A stretch of DNA of 64,000 nucleotides from Segatella hominis (GTDB lineage Bacteria > Bacteroidota > Bacteroidia > Bacteroidales > Bacteroidaceae): contig NZ_CP137559.1 in the NCBI RefSeq assembly GCF_019249725.2, positions 1,611,501-1,675,500 of the forward strand. Reading direction: 5' to 3'. Position numbers and translations under genes: made by a program. The notes below the pieces were generated by a model. It had not been told where the DNA came from and did not search any database. It saw nothing but the letters and a program-made list of their open reading frames with translations. Below are positions 18,699 through 28,313 of the stretch, piece after piece; position 1 is the first letter of the stretch, and the number at the start of each line of letters is the position of its first letter.

Positions 18699-20363
18699 AT
18701 GGAAATACCTAGCTTTAATGCACTTATCCAGAAAAGCATCATAGACCATTGGGATATGGATGCACTAACAGACTACAAGGGAGCAACCTTGCAGTATCAC
18801 GATGTGGCTCGCAAAATCGAGAAATTGCACATCATGTTTGAAAACTCAGGCGTGGTAAAAGGTGACAAGATTGCCCTCTGCGGTCGCAATAGTGCCAACT
18901 GGGCTGTAGCATTCCTTGCTACCCTCACCTATGGTGCTACTGCAGTACCTATCCTGCATGAGTTTATGCCAGACCAGATTCACAACATCGTAAACCACAG
19001 CGATGCCAAACTGCTCTTTGTGGGTGATGTTGTGGCTACCCAGGTTGATGCTACTAAGATGCCTGGTTTGGAAGGTATCATCTACATTCCAGACTATTCA
19101 CTGGTGGTATCCCGCACAGACAAGTTGACCTATGCCCGTGAGCACCTCAACGAGATGTTCGGTATCAAATTCCCTAAGTATTTCCGTAAGGAACACGTAC
19201 ATTATTATATAGATGAGAATCCAGAGGAGATGGCGCTCATCAATTATACCAGCGGAACCACCGGTTTCTCCAAGGGTGTGATGGTACCTTACCGTGCGCT
19301 CTGGAGCAACATCGACTTCGCCCAGCACGTATTGCCGAAGGAGGTCAAGTCTGGCGACTCTATCATCAGCATCCTTCCGATGGCTCACATGTATGGTATG
19401 GCATTTGAGTTCCTGTTTGAGTTTATCACCGGTTGCCACGTATTCTTCCTCACCCGCATCCCAAGTCCGGCTATTATCGCCGAGGCATTCAGCCGCATCA
19501 AGCCAGCCGTTATCATCGCTGTGCCTCTGATTATCGAGAAGATTATCCGCAAGAAAGTTTTCCCTAAGATACAGAACAACCGCATGCGCATGCTTCTCCA
19601 CATGCCTGTCATCAACAAGAAGGTACGCGAGAAGATATGCGATCAGGTGACTCAGGCATTTGGAGGAAACTTCTATGAGATTATCATCGGTGGTGCTGCT
19701 TTCAACCAGGAAGTGGAGAGTTTCCTGCATAGCATCGGCTTCAGATATACCGTAGGTTATGGTGCCACAGAGTGTGCTCCTATCATCTGCTATGAGGACT
19801 ACAAGCACTTCGTACCAGGTTCATGTGGTAAGGCTGCCAAAAACATGATGGTGAAGATAGACAGTCCAGACCCAGAGAATGTACCAGGCGAGATTTTGGC
19901 AAAGGGTCCTAACGTGATGCTCGGCTATTACAAGAACGAGGAAGCTACAGCTACTACCCTCGACAAGGAAGGCTGGTATCATACAGGCGACCTCGGCACG
20001 ATGGACGGTGATGGCAATGTGTTCATCAAAGGCCGCAGCAAGAACATGCTCTTGGGTGCATCGGGGCAGAATATCTATCCAGAGGAAATCGAAGATAAGC
20101 TCAACTCTTTGGCGCTCGTCAGCGAAAGCGTAGTGGTTCAGAAGGGCAACAAGCTCATCGGTCTGGTTCATCCAGATTTCGACGAAGCGCAGTCTTTGAA
20201 CTTGGGTAGAAAAGAGTTGGAGGAGATTATGGAGCAGAACCGTCAGGAGCTCAACGCCATGATTCCTGCCTACAGCAAGATCAGCGAGATTCGCATCCAC
20301 GACGAAGAGTTTGAGAAGACTCCTAAGAAGAGTATCAAGCGCTTCCTCTATACTGCAGAATAA
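18699..20363 (+). CDS. Long-chain acyl-CoA ligase (AMP-forming), copy 2
   Basis: A 554-residue paralogue of the preceding gene, 62 bases downstream and probably on the same transcript. All ANL motifs are present: INYTSGTTGFSKGVM, YGATECAP, GDLGTMDGDGNVFIKGRSK and KTPKKSIKRF. Differences cluster in the middle of the protein, for instance ATECAPIICYEDYK here against TTETAPFITFANTEDYL in copy 1, in the region that shapes the acyl pocket in this family. This suggests divergence in substrate rather than a simple dosage duplicate. The unit ends at a terminator of the GAGGGTGTGTCAT family. Confidence 0.87.
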   Translation: MEIPSFNALIQKSIIDHWDMDALTDYKGATLQYHDVARKIEKLHIMFENSGVVKGDKIALCGRNSANWAVAFLATLTYGATAVPILHEFMPDQIHNIVNHSDAKLLFVGDVVATQVDATKMPGLEGIIYIPDYSLVVSRTDKLTYAREHLNEMFGIKFPKYFRKEHVHYYIDENPEEMALINYTSGTTGFSKGVMVPYRALWSNIDFAQHVLPKEVKSGDSIISILPMAHMYGMAFEFLFEFITGCHVFFLTRIPSPAIIAEAFSRIKPAVIIAVPLIIEKIIRKKVFPKIQNNRMRMLLHMPVINKKVREKICDQVTQAFGGNFYEIIIGGAAFNQEVESFLHSIGFRYTVGYGATECAPIICYEDYKHFVPGSCGKAAKNMMVKIDSPDPENVPGEILAKGPNVMLGYYKNEEATATTLDKEGWYHTGDLGTMDGDGNVFIKGRSKNMLLGASGQNIYPEEIEDKLNSLALVSESVVVQKGNKLIGLVHPDFDEAQSLNLGRKELEEIMEQNRQELNAMIPAYSKISEIRIHDEEFEKTPKKSIKRFLYTAE

Positions 20364-20366
20364 GAC

Positions 20367-20437
20367 ATCAAGAAATAAACATTAAAAAAGAGGATGTGTC
20401 ATGTACTTATGACACACCCTCTTTTTCATTTCTTGAT
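20367..20437. terminator. Bidirectional terminator, GAGGGTGTGTCAT family copy 2
   Basis: A 13-bp stem with one mismatch (20390-20402 with 20409-20421), A-run and T-run on either side, and an additional outer 10-bp arm (20367-20376 with 20428-20437). It separates the acyl-CoA ligase pair from the convergent Crp-like gene. Confidence 0.8.
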
Positions 20438-20453
20438 ATTCATATAACATATC

Positions 20454-21053
20454 TTATAAAAGGACACCAGAACGGATACGTGACAACGTTTCCGGTGTCA
20501 TCTGAAGATAATTGGCGATGTAGGTAAGCGGAGCACGGAGCACCACCTGCGGACTCAGATCACAAAGTCGCTTATAGCGATTAGGCGCAGACTCGAAGCG
20601 GACCAAATCGGCATGAATCTGCGACTGAATCAAGCTCTCTTCCAGAATCTTACGATAAAGCATCTGGATATTGACATTGCGCATAGCAGCAGCCTCCAGT
20701 TTCGCCTTCGGCAAAGCATAGACCAATGTAGGTTCCAGTGCCTCCACCTGCAAACGGGAAGGTTCCTCCTTAAACAAGCTCTCGATACACATGAATATAG
20801 AGTGATCTACACCCAGGTGCTCGGTCACTTCCTTACCATTCTTAAAATAGAACTGGCGTACTAATCCTTTCTCTATATATGAAATGTTTCGACACACCTC
20901 ACCCTCTTGAAGAATCTTTTCGCCCTTACCATATTTGATAGGAACGAGCAGACTCTCCAGCACATCTAATTCATCGTAAGTCATGGTACTGTACTTACGG
21001 GCAAGCTCTCTTGCGATATCTCGCGTCAGGGGCATGTTCTTAAATTCTTGCAT
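20454..21053 (-). CDS. Crp/Fnr-family transcriptional regulator
   Basis: A 199-residue regulator with a cyclic-nucleotide-binding-like beta-roll (about 30-130; KGEKILQEGEVCRNISYIEKG) and a C-terminal helix-turn-helix (about 172-195; LTYIANYLQMTPETLSRIR). The beta-roll lacks the RxSR-like phosphate cassette of true cAMP receptors, so the ligand is unknown; this subgroup is common in Bacteroidota. It lies convergent to the acyl-CoA ligases and 70 bases downstream of lepA, with no clear promoter box between, so it may be read from the lepA transcript. It is a candidate regulator for the TGTGCA sites at 16.9 kb, purely by proximity. Confidence 0.8.
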   Translation of the reverse strand: MQEFKNMPLTRDIARELARKYSTMTYDELDVLESLLVPIKYGKGEKILQEGEVCRNISYIEKGLVRQFYFKNGKEVTEHLGVDHSIFMCIESLFKEEPSRLQVEALEPTLVYALPKAKLEAAAMRNVNIQMLYRKILEESLIQSQIHADLVRFESAPNRYKRLCDLSPQVVLRAPLTYIANYLQMTPETLSRIRSGVLL

Positions 21054-21122
21054 TTCTACAATCCTCCTTATTTTGGTCCCCCATATGCTCTACAGATGAG
21101 GGAAATTTATAATATTGTATGG

Positions 21123-22916
21123 TTAGTCTAACTTGAGTACTGCGAGGAAAGCCTTCTGAGGCACCTCTACATTACCAATCTGTTTCATACGCTTTTTACC
21201 CTTCTTCTGCTTCTCCAACAATTTGCGCTTACGGCTCACGTCACCACCATAACATTTGGCTGTAACGTCTTTACGTACCTGCTTGATGGTTTCACGCGCC
21301 ACAATCTTCGCTCCGATAGCTGCCTGAATAGCAATATCAAACTGCTGGCGTGGAATCAGGTCTTTCAGTTTCTCGCACATTCTGCGACCGAAAGCCACTG
21401 CATTGTCACGGTGGGTCAGTGTACTCAGGGCATCCACTGGTTCACCATTGAGCAGGATGTCGAGCTTCACCAGATCAGAGTGGCGGAAGCAGTCGATATG
21501 GTAGTCGAAGGAAGCGTAACCCTTCGAGATACTCTTCAATTTATCATAGAAGTCGATGACAATCTCACCGAGAGGCAGCATGAAATGCAGTTCCACACGA
21601 TTGCCACTCACATATTCCTGATTGATGAGTTCGCCTCGCTTATCCAGACATAATTTCATGATAGGACCGATATAGTCACATGCCGTGATGATGGTGGCAC
21701 GGATATAGGGTTCCTCAATATGGTCTATCATCGTAGGATCAGGCAATCCCGAAGGATTGTGAACCTCTTTCTCACCGCCCTGCTTGTCATATACCATATA
21801 GGAAACGTTAGGCACCGTGGTGATGACATCCATATTAAACTCGCGGTCTAATCGCTCCTGCACGATTTCCATGTGGAGCAGACCGAGGAATCCGCAACGG
21901 AAACCGAAGCCCAGGGCCACCGAACTCTCTGGCGAGAAGGTAAGGGAAGCATCATTGAGCTGTAATTTCTCCAGCGAAGCACGAAGGTTTTCATAATCGC
22001 TCGGGTCTATCGGATAGACACCCGCAAAGACCATCGGCTTCACTTCCTGGAAACCAGCAATAGCCTTTTCGCATGGACGTGCGATATGGGTAATGGTATC
22101 ACCCACCTTTACCTCGGTCGCATTCTTGATACCAGAGATGATGTAACCCACCTCACCGGTACCCAATTCCTTGCGAGGAATCATGTCCATCTTGAGTACT
22201 CCAATCTCATCAGCATCATATTCCATGCCCGTATTGAAGAACTTCACCTTATCACCCTTGCGGATGACGCCATTCTCGATCTTGAAGTAAGCGATAATAC
22301 CACGGAAGGAATTGAACACGGAGTCGAAAATCAAAGCCTGAAGAGGTGCCTTGTCATCACCCTCTGGATGAGGAACACGATTGACAACAGCCTCAAGAAC
22401 ATCTTCTACACCCTCACCGGTCTTACCCGACGCACGGAGGATGTCTTCACGCTCGCAACCAATGAGATCAACGATTTCGTCTTCTACCTCCTCCGGCATA
22501 GCCGAAGGCATATCTATCTTGTTGATGACCGGAATAATCTCCAGGTCATGATCTATAGCCATATATAGGTTGGAAATGGTCTGTGCCTGCACACCCTGTG
22601 TGGCATCTACGACCAAGAGCGCTCCCTCGCAAGCAGCGATGGAACGAGAAACCTCGTAGGAGAAATCGACGTGTCCCGGAGTATCAATGAGATTGAGGAT
22701 GTATGTTTGTCCATCTTTTGCTTGATACTCCATCTGGATGGCGTGGCTCTTGATTGTGATACCGCGCTCTCTTTCCAAATCCATATCGTCGAGCATCTGA
22801 CCCTCTGTGATCTTAATCGTCTGGGTCTTCTCCAACAAACGGTCTGCCAAGGTACTTTTACCATGGTCTATATGTGCAATAATGCAGAAATTTCTTATAT
22901 TATTTATATTCTCCAT
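21123..22916 (-). CDS. lepA: Elongation factor 4 (LepA)
   Basis: A 597-residue translational GTPase that acts on ribosomes, with a complete G domain: AHIDHGKST (G1), RGITIK (G2), DTPGHVDF (G3) and NKIDMP (G4). The LepA-specific C-terminal domain ends with the basic stretch [21 protein letters not shown], which distinguishes it from EF-G and TypA. Length and domain order are normal. Transcribed from a box at 22941-22948. Confidence 0.95.
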   Translation of the reverse strand: MENINNIRNFCIIAHIDHGKSTLADRLLEKTQTIKITEGQMLDDMDLERERGITIKSHAIQMEYQAKDGQTYILNLIDTPGHVDFSYEVSRSIAACEGALLVVDATQGVQAQTISNLYMAIDHDLEIIPVINKIDMPSAMPEEVEDEIVDLIGCEREDILRASGKTGEGVEDVLEAVVNRVPHPEGDDKAPLQALIFDSVFNSFRGIIAYFKIENGVIRKGDKVKFFNTGMEYDADEIGVLKMDMIPRKELGTGEVGYIISGIKNATEVKVGDTITHIARPCEKAIAGFQEVKPMVFAGVYPIDPSDYENLRASLEKLQLNDASLTFSPESSVALGFGFRCGFLGLLHMEIVQERLDREFNMDVITTVPNVSYMVYDKQGGEKEVHNPSGLPDPTMIDHIEEPYIRATIITACDYIGPIMKLCLDKRGELINQEYVSGNRVELHFMLPLGEIVIDFYDKLKSISKGYASFDYHIDCFRHSDLVKLDILLNGEPVDALSTLTHRDNAVAFGRRMCEKLKDLIPRQQFDIAIQAAIGAKIVARETIKQVRKDVTAKCYGGDVSRKRKLLEKQKKGKKRMKQIGNVEVPQKAFLAVLKLD

Positions 22917-22940
22917 ATATTATTTTCTCTCTTTAGTTTG

Positions 22941-22948
22941 CAAAATTA
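22941..22948 (-). promoter_or_regulatory. Promoter -7 box of lepA
   Basis: TAATTTTG followed by CAAAC on the minus strand, 25 bases ahead of the ATG. Confidence 0.55.
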
Positions 22949-23002
22949 CCTTATTTTTAGGAGAAAACCAAATTTTTCACGTACATTTTTTGTTTTATCG
23001 TC

Positions 23003-24079
23003 CTAAACCGTGATTTCTCCCGAACCGTAACAGCGGTGGTGATTCTCATCATAAACCACACAGAACTGTCCAGGAGCCACTCCATGAATAGCCTCATCCG
23101 AGTGGATCATCCATCTGCCATCCTCCAGTTTTTCGATGGTAGCAGGATGATATTCCGGGGTATGACGGATCTTGAATGTGACCCGTGACATCGGCACTTC
23201 GCGAGTCAGGAAATGGAAATCATGCAGCGGGAACTCCTGTTTATAGGCTGTCTGAGGGTCATAGCCATGACTCACATAGAGGATATTCTTCTCTACGTCT
23301 TTCTTGATGACAAACCAAGGACCGCCGCCGAAGCCCAGTCCCTTACGCTGACCAATGGTATGATACCACAGTCCCTTGTGCTCACCGATGCGCTTGCCTG
23401 TTTCCAGTTCGATGACATCTCCCGGCAGGTCACCTAAGTAGCGGCGGATGTAGTCATTATAGTTGATTTGTCCGAGGAAGCAGATGCCCTGACTGTCCTT
23501 GCGCTTGGCATTGATGAGATGTTCTCTTTCTGCGATTTCACGCACTTCGTTCTTGATATGATGACCGATTGGGAAGATAGCCTTCTTGAGTTGCCAACTC
23601 TCTATCTGGGCCAGGAAGTCGGTTTGGTCTTTCACCGGGTCAGGACTGGTAACGAGCCACTTATCCCCATTCTCATCTATTTCGGTCTGGGCATAGTGAC
23701 CTGTAGCGATGAGGTCATAATTGTGTCCCATCTTTCTATCAAACGCACCGAACTTGATGAGTCTGTTGCACATCACATCCGGGTTAGGCGTATATCCAGC
23801 CTTCACCTTCTCCATTGTATATCGGGTAACCTCATTCCAGTATTCCTGATGACAATCCACCACCTCGAGTTTACAACCATATCTGCGAGCCACGGCAGTA
23901 GCCATCTCCAGGTCCTCCTCAGAAGAGCAGTCCCACTCTTCTTTTTCTTCCGGACCGATCTTGATATAGAAACAGTCGGGATGCAAACCCAGTTGGGTAA
24001 GTTCCCATACCACCACTGAGCTATCTACTCCGCCCGAAAGCAGCACCGCAATACGCTTGTCTATGATATTTTCAGTCAT
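23003..24079 (-). CDS. mnmA: tRNA-specific 2-thiouridylase MnmA
   Basis: A 358-residue enzyme that puts sulphur on U34 of Lys, Glu and Gln tRNAs. It has the PP-loop (LLSGGVDSS), the first catalytic cysteine in MCNRLIKFGAF near residue 108, the second in SQGICFLGQ near residue 206, and the C-terminal beta-barrels (VSHGYDP, RHTPEY, GVAPGQFCVVYD). Ordinary length for the Bacteroidota form. It is divergent to the AspT-type transporter. Confidence 0.93.
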   Translation of the reverse strand: MTENIIDKRIAVLLSGGVDSSVVVWELTQLGLHPDCFYIKIGPEEKEEWDCSSEEDLEMATAVARRYGCKLEVVDCHQEYWNEVTRYTMEKVKAGYTPNPDVMCNRLIKFGAFDRKMGHNYDLIATGHYAQTEIDENGDKWLVTSPDPVKDQTDFLAQIESWQLKKAIFPIGHHIKNEVREIAEREHLINAKRKDSQGICFLGQINYNDYIRRYLGDLPGDVIELETGKRIGEHKGLWYHTIGQRKGLGFGGGPWFVIKKDVEKNILYVSHGYDPQTAYKQEFPLHDFHFLTREVPMSRVTFKIRHTPEYHPATIEKLEDGRWMIHSDEAIHGVAPGQFCVVYDENHHRCYGSGEITV

Positions 24080-24108
24080 TTCTTCTTATTTATGAATTAA
24101 TTGCGTGC

Positions 24109-24116
24109 AAAATTAC
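24109..24116 (-). promoter_or_regulatory. Promoter -7 box of mnmA
   Basis: TAATTTTG followed by CAC on the minus strand, 30 bases ahead of the ATG. Confidence 0.55.
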
Positions 24117-24157
24117 AAAAAAAGTGCGATACCTAACTATAAATAAATAAAAATTAG

Positions 24158-24165
24158 TACCTTTG
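24158..24165 (+). promoter_or_regulatory. Promoter -7 box of the AspT-type transporter unit
   Basis: TACCTTTG followed by CAC, 30 bases ahead of the ATG at 24195. Confidence 0.6.
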
Positions 24166-24194
24166 CACTCGAATTTTCAATTTTACAAGTAGTT

Positions 24195-25883
24195 ATGGAT
24201 ATCTTAAGAAATCTATTTTACGGCTTCCCTGACCTTTGGGGAGGCGGTGTAGCCCATTCTGTCATGATACTTGCATTGGTCATCACACTGGGCTTGAGTC
24301 TCGGCAAGATTAAGGTGAAAGGTGTTTCCCTTGGCTTGGCATGGATTCTCTTCATCGGTCTTATCTTTGGGCATTTCTCGCTCAATCTGGATGAGCACCT
24401 GCTCCACTTCCTCAAAGAGTTCGGTCTGATACTCTTCGTTTATTCCATCGGTCTGGAAGTGGGACCAAGTTTCTTTTCTTCCTTCAAGAACGGTGGCAAG
24501 AGTCTCAACCTGCTCAGCATCATCGTCATTGCCCTGAGTATCATCACCACGCTCGGCATCTACTCCATCTCTGACACCTCTATCACTTCGATGGCAGGTA
24601 TTCTCTCTGGAGCAGTAACCAATACACCTGGTCTCGGTGCGGCACAACAGGCATTCAGCGATTTGCGCCATATCGATGCTCCGTCCATCGCAGCCGGCTA
24701 TGCCATCGCCTATCCGATGGGTGTACTGGGTGTCATCCTCTCTTTCGTCATCCTGCGATTTGCGCTCCGCATCGACAAGAATGAAGAAGAAGCACAGGCT
24801 AAGCGCGGATTCGGACATCTGGAAGCTATGACCCTCAACACATTCTCTGTGAAGATTACCAACAAAATGATTTTTGGTAAAACCGTGAAAGAGGTACGCC
24901 ATATCTTGGACCGTGACTTCATGATTTCGCAGATACACCGTCCTGACAACGACAGCAACAAGGAAATGGTCAACGGACAGACTGTACTCAACGAGGGCGA
25001 CATCATCTATGTTGTGGCTCACCCTACTGTACAGGAGCCTCTCATCGCACTCTGCGGTGAAAAAATAGATATGGCATGGGAGGAGTTTGGTAATGAGCTG
25101 ATTACCCGCCGTATTCGTATTACCAAGCCAGGCATCAACGGAAAGACCATCTCACAGATGCAGATTCGCTCTAACTTAGGTACCAACATCACTCGTGTAA
25201 ACCGTGCAGGCGTCGATCTAATAGCCACACCAAATTTGAAACTTCAATTGGGCGACCGTGTTACCGTAGTAGGTACAGAACTCGCCATCAGTCATACAGA
25301 AAAAGTATTGGGTAACCAGATGAAGCGACTCAACTACCCGAACCTGATTCCTATCTTCTTGGGTATCATGCTCGGTTGTATCGTTGCCAATATTCCTTTC
25401 TTCATCCCAGGCATCAACGAGAACCTGCGTCTCGGACTGACCGGTGGACCATTGGTAGTAGCCATCCTGATAGGTTATTTCGGTCCGAAGTACAACCTCG
25501 TGACTTACAATACGATATCCGCCAACCTCATGTTGCGAGAGATAGGTATCTGTATTTTCCTGGCATGTGTTGGACTCGGTACAGGAGAGCAGTTCATTGA
25601 GACGGTGGCTACCGAGAAGGGTATGATCTGGATTCTCTATGGCATCGGCATCACCATGATTCCAATCCTGTTGGGCGGTATCATCGGCCGTTACCTGTTC
25701 CACATCAATTACTTCACCCTGCTTGGCGTATTGGCTGGCGCCAACACGAACCCATCGGCTTTGGCATACGTAAGAGAACAGACCTCAGCCGATTCACCAA
25801 CCGTAGGCTATGCGAATGTATATCCATTTGCCATGTTCCTGCGCATTGTAACTATACAGATTATTATTTTCGTGTTCGGATAA
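24195..25883 (+). CDS. AspT/YidE/YbjL-family putative antiporter with RCK_C domains
   Basis: A 562-residue membrane protein with the AspT-family duplicated layout: five hydrophobic segments (about 15-170), a cytoplasmic stretch with two TrkA-C/RCK_C-like domains (about 205-385; FGKTVKEVRHILDRDFMISQI and GKTISQMQIRSNLGTNITRVNRAG), then about five more segments (390-560). Each half carries a glycine-rich GAVTNTPGLGA or GANTNPSALA motif that probably lines the transport path. Aspartate-alanine exchange is known for AspT itself; the substrate here is unknown. The ThrE-type exporter follows after 49 bases, so amino acids or related acids are plausible substrates for both. Confidence 0.85.
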   Translation: MDILRNLFYGFPDLWGGGVAHSVMILALVITLGLSLGKIKVKGVSLGLAWILFIGLIFGHFSLNLDEHLLHFLKEFGLILFVYSIGLEVGPSFFSSFKNGGKSLNLLSIIVIALSIITTLGIYSISDTSITSMAGILSGAVTNTPGLGAAQQAFSDLRHIDAPSIAAGYAIAYPMGVLGVILSFVILRFALRIDKNEEEAQAKRGFGHLEAMTLNTFSVKITNKMIFGKTVKEVRHILDRDFMISQIHRPDNDSNKEMVNGQTVLNEGDIIYVVAHPTVQEPLIALCGEKIDMAWEEFGNELITRRIRITKPGINGKTISQMQIRSNLGTNITRVNRAGVDLIATPNLKLQLGDRVTVVGTELAISHTEKVLGNQMKRLNYPNLIPIFLGIMLGCIVANIPFFIPGINENLRLGLTGGPLVVAILIGYFGPKYNLVTYNTISANLMLREIGICIFLACVGLGTGEQFIETVATEKGMIWILYGIGITMIPILLGGIIGRYLFHINYFTLLGVLAGANTNPSALAYVREQTSADSPTVGYANVYPFAMFLRIVTIQIIIFVFG

Positions 25884-25932
25884 AAACGGACCCACTTTAT
25901 AAAAAGATTATTAAGGATAAAAAAAGACATTC

Positions 25933-27423
25933 ATGGAAAAGGAGAATGAATTAGGGGCAATCTTAGCCAATTCAGAAGAAAACAAGACATGCAAGTGTGG
26001 TAACGAGAAAGACAACTGCAAGTGTATGGAGATTTCCGAGGCCGAACTTCGTAGAAAACTCGACCTTCTGCTCCGTACAGGAAGCATCCTCATGGAGAGC
26101 GCAGCCGACACCTCACGCATCATGCGCACAATGAAACGAGCTGCTGCTTTCTTAGGACTCGACGAGAAATACCTGCATCTCTACATCAACTGGAACGTCC
26201 TGATGGTGAACTATAGTGACGAGCAGCACTCGTTCTCTAAGTTCCAGCGCTGCGAGAAGCACGGCATCAACCTGACATCCATTTCAATGATCAGTAAGTT
26301 GACCTGGCGTGCCATCAAGGAAGACTATTCGCTCGACCAATATGAGGCAGCACTCAACGAGGTAAAGGCAACTCCACGCAGTTTCACCCCTTGGCAGGTA
26401 GCCATCGGCGGTGGATTTGCCTGCGGTGGATTCTGCATTCAGTTCGGTTGTGACTGGCCAGCATTCTTTTATTGTTCATTGGCAGCCATCCTCGGTTTCC
26501 GCCTTCGTATGTTCCTGCCTTCCAAAGGTTGCAATAACTATGTGGCTATCGGTATCTCAGCATTTGTTGCTACTCTCATCGCATGGCTCACCTCTTTCCT
26601 TTCGCTCAATCCAAGCATTGCCAACAGCCTGCCAGATTTCATGCATTCTGCTACTCCTTGGCATCCACTGATGGCGTGTGCCCTCTTTATCGTACCGGGT
26701 GTGCCACTGATCAACTTTGTGAGTGATATGCTCGATGGATATATCGAGGTGGGTATGGTAAGAGCACTCAACACGTTGCTGATGGTTCTGTCTATGGCAT
26801 TCGGTATTGCATTTGCCATCCAAGTATGTCACATCGACAACTTTGTGACGGATCTCACCATGACTCCTCACCACGAATATTGGGAATTTGCCATCGCAGC
26901 AGCCGTATCAGCTATGGGTTTCTCTACCATTTTCAGTATTCCGAGAAGACTGTTGCCAGCAGTAGCCGTAGGAGGTATCATCGCCGTATGTTTCCGTAAC
27001 TTTGTGAACCTCGGTCCAAGCAATGGCAATATCGGTCTGGATATGGGTTTGAGCATCGGCTCATTGGCAGGTTCAGCCCTCATCAGTATCATTGTCATCA
27101 AGGCCCGTCACTGGTTCCACACTCCTCACCAGTGTATCACGATTCCAAGTGTAATCCCTATGGTACCGGGTGTATTGATGTATCGTGCACTCTTTGCTTT
27201 CATTGATATGCACGGTGTGGTAGGTGAGGTTACGGTAGGTATGAACAATGCCATCAAGGCATCGCTTGCTATCATCTGCATCGCTCTGGGTGTAGCCATT
27301 CCGAATGTCTTCTTCCGCCGCTTTATTGCAGACAACCGCAAGCGCAAGCTCTTCAATATGCTTGTGGAAAGAAAGAAGAAGAACGGCGAATTTGTGGATT
27401 TGCATGAAGTAGAAATCAAATAG
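25933..27423 (+). CDS. Threonine/serine exporter family protein (ThrE-like)
   Basis: A 496-residue membrane protein joining both ThrE halves: the DUF1212-like domain (about 40-290, beginning LDLLLRTGSILMESAADTSRIMRTM) and a second domain (about 310-465, with IPSVIPMVPGVLMYRALF). About ten hydrophobic segments. An unusual N-terminal extension carries a CxC-x6-CxC cluster (Cys20, Cys22, Cys29, Cys31) ahead of the first helix. ThrE proteins export threonine and serine with the proton gradient; that is the family function, not shown for this protein. Probably co-transcribed with the AspT-type gene. Confidence 0.85.
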   Translation: MEKENELGAILANSEENKTCKCGNEKDNCKCMEISEAELRRKLDLLLRTGSILMESAADTSRIMRTMKRAAAFLGLDEKYLHLYINWNVLMVNYSDEQHSFSKFQRCEKHGINLTSISMISKLTWRAIKEDYSLDQYEAALNEVKATPRSFTPWQVAIGGGFACGGFCIQFGCDWPAFFYCSLAAILGFRLRMFLPSKGCNNYVAIGISAFVATLIAWLTSFLSLNPSIANSLPDFMHSATPWHPLMACALFIVPGVPLINFVSDMLDGYIEVGMVRALNTLLMVLSMAFGIAFAIQVCHIDNFVTDLTMTPHHEYWEFAIAAAVSAMGFSTIFSIPRRLLPAVAVGGIIAVCFRNFVNLGPSNGNIGLDMGLSIGSLAGSALISIIVIKARHWFHTPHQCITIPSVIPMVPGVLMYRALFAFIDMHGVVGEVTVGMNNAIKASLAIICIALGVAIPNVFFRRFIADNRKRKLFNMLVERKKKNGEFVDLHEVEIK

Positions 27424-27460
27424 AGCCTTATTTCATCAAAAAGAACAAGACTCAATTATA

Positions 27461-27506
27461 AAAGTGGACCTGGGTTGCTTAAAATGCTTCTCAGGTCCAC
27501 TTTTTT
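27461..27506. terminator. Intrinsic terminator after the ThrE-like gene
   Basis: A 12-bp perfect stem (27461-27472 with 27492-27503) followed by a T-run. Confidence 0.8.
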
Positions 27507-27748
27507 CTTCATAGTTTTTATTACTATGAAGAAAACCGACAAAAAAAGATGAATAAAATGATATCATGAAAATTGATTCCCTGGACAGGGAAAAATAAAA
27601 GTGGGTCATGACTCTCGGAAAAGAAGCGCTTCAGATAAATGTCCTGTCCTTTACAAAGATGTAAATATCTTTTCTCATTTTTGATGGCATATTTTGTTTT
27701 ATTAATGATTTTTTCTTCTTTTTCTCTCCCTATTTCAATTATTTGTTG

Positions 27749-27756
27749 TATCTTTG
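27749..27756 (+). promoter_or_regulatory. Promoter -7 box of the menI-F-D-B operon
   Basis: TATCTTTG followed by CC, 33 bases ahead of the chosen menI ATG. Confidence 0.65.
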
Positions 27757-27788
27757 CCTTTAAACAGAACCAAAAAGGAATTAAGACT

Positions 27789-28307
27789 ATGAATATAGAA
27801 CATTTTATTGATAGAATAGAAAAAACAGATGGTCTTTCCCAGACCCTCGGAATGCATTTTATATCAACTCCAGAGCCTGACACGCTCCAAGCCACCATGA
27901 AAGTGGATGAAAGAAACAAGCAACCTTTCGGATTCCTCAGTGGGGGTGCCTCACTTGCACTGGCAGAAAATCTGGCAGGTGTAGGTTCGTTGGCACTTTG
28001 TCCGGGCCAAATAGCCGTGGGCATCAACGTAAGCGGTACCCATGTTCTGGCAGTTTCTGAGGGCGATACCGTTACTGCATTCGGTAAGCTCATCCATAAG
28101 GGAAGAACCCTGCATACATGGAAAATAGATATCAAGAACTCAGCTGGAGACATCATCTGTACTGTACAGGTAACCAACTACGTCTTCACTCCTAAAAAAG
28201 ACAGCGGAAAGAAGGTAAACCTGCAGGATGCTGAGGATAAACCGCTACAGGAAGATGATACCCCTATGCAAGCAACAGAAAACCCATCAACCAATCAGGA
28301 GGACTAA
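27789..28307 (+). CDS. menI: Hotdog-fold thioesterase, probable DHNA-CoA hydrolase (MenI)
   Basis: A 172-residue PaaI/MenI-type hotdog thioesterase. The conserved PFGFLSGGASLALAENLAG segment contains the family's catalytic acidic residue on the hotdog helix. Being first in an operon with menF, menD and menB points to hydrolysis of 1,4-dihydroxy-2-naphthoyl-CoA, though the assignment rests on context. The ATG at 27789 follows the promoter box; the 50 extra codons upstream would lie across the promoter. The last 35 residues (after TNYVFTPKK) are a charged, probably disordered tail rich in Asp, Glu, Gln and Lys that ordinary family members lack. Confidence 0.8.
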   Translation: MNIEHFIDRIEKTDGLSQTLGMHFISTPEPDTLQATMKVDERNKQPFGFLSGGASLALAENLAGVGSLALCPGQIAVGINVSGTHVLAVSEGDTVTAFGKLIHKGRTLHTWKIDIKNSAGDIICTVQVTNYVFTPKKDSGKKVNLQDAEDKPLQEDDTPMQATENPSTNQED

Positions 28308-28313
28308 AACAGC

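Larger units (their letters stand above)
27424..27788. other. Intergenic region before menI
   Basis: It holds the terminator at 27461-27506, an 8-bp perfect inverted repeat (27509-27516 with 27526-27533), a 16-bp palindrome-like TTCCCTGGACAGGGAA near 27579 and the menI promoter box at 27749. A frame reading through this region into menI starts at 27639, upstream of the promoter, and is not used. Confidence 0.6.

Noticed and set aside
24195..27423. Potassium uptake system, because of the RCK_C domains
   Set aside because: The membrane parts carry AspT-family repeats, not Trk/Ktr pores, and the second gene is a ThrE-type exporter.
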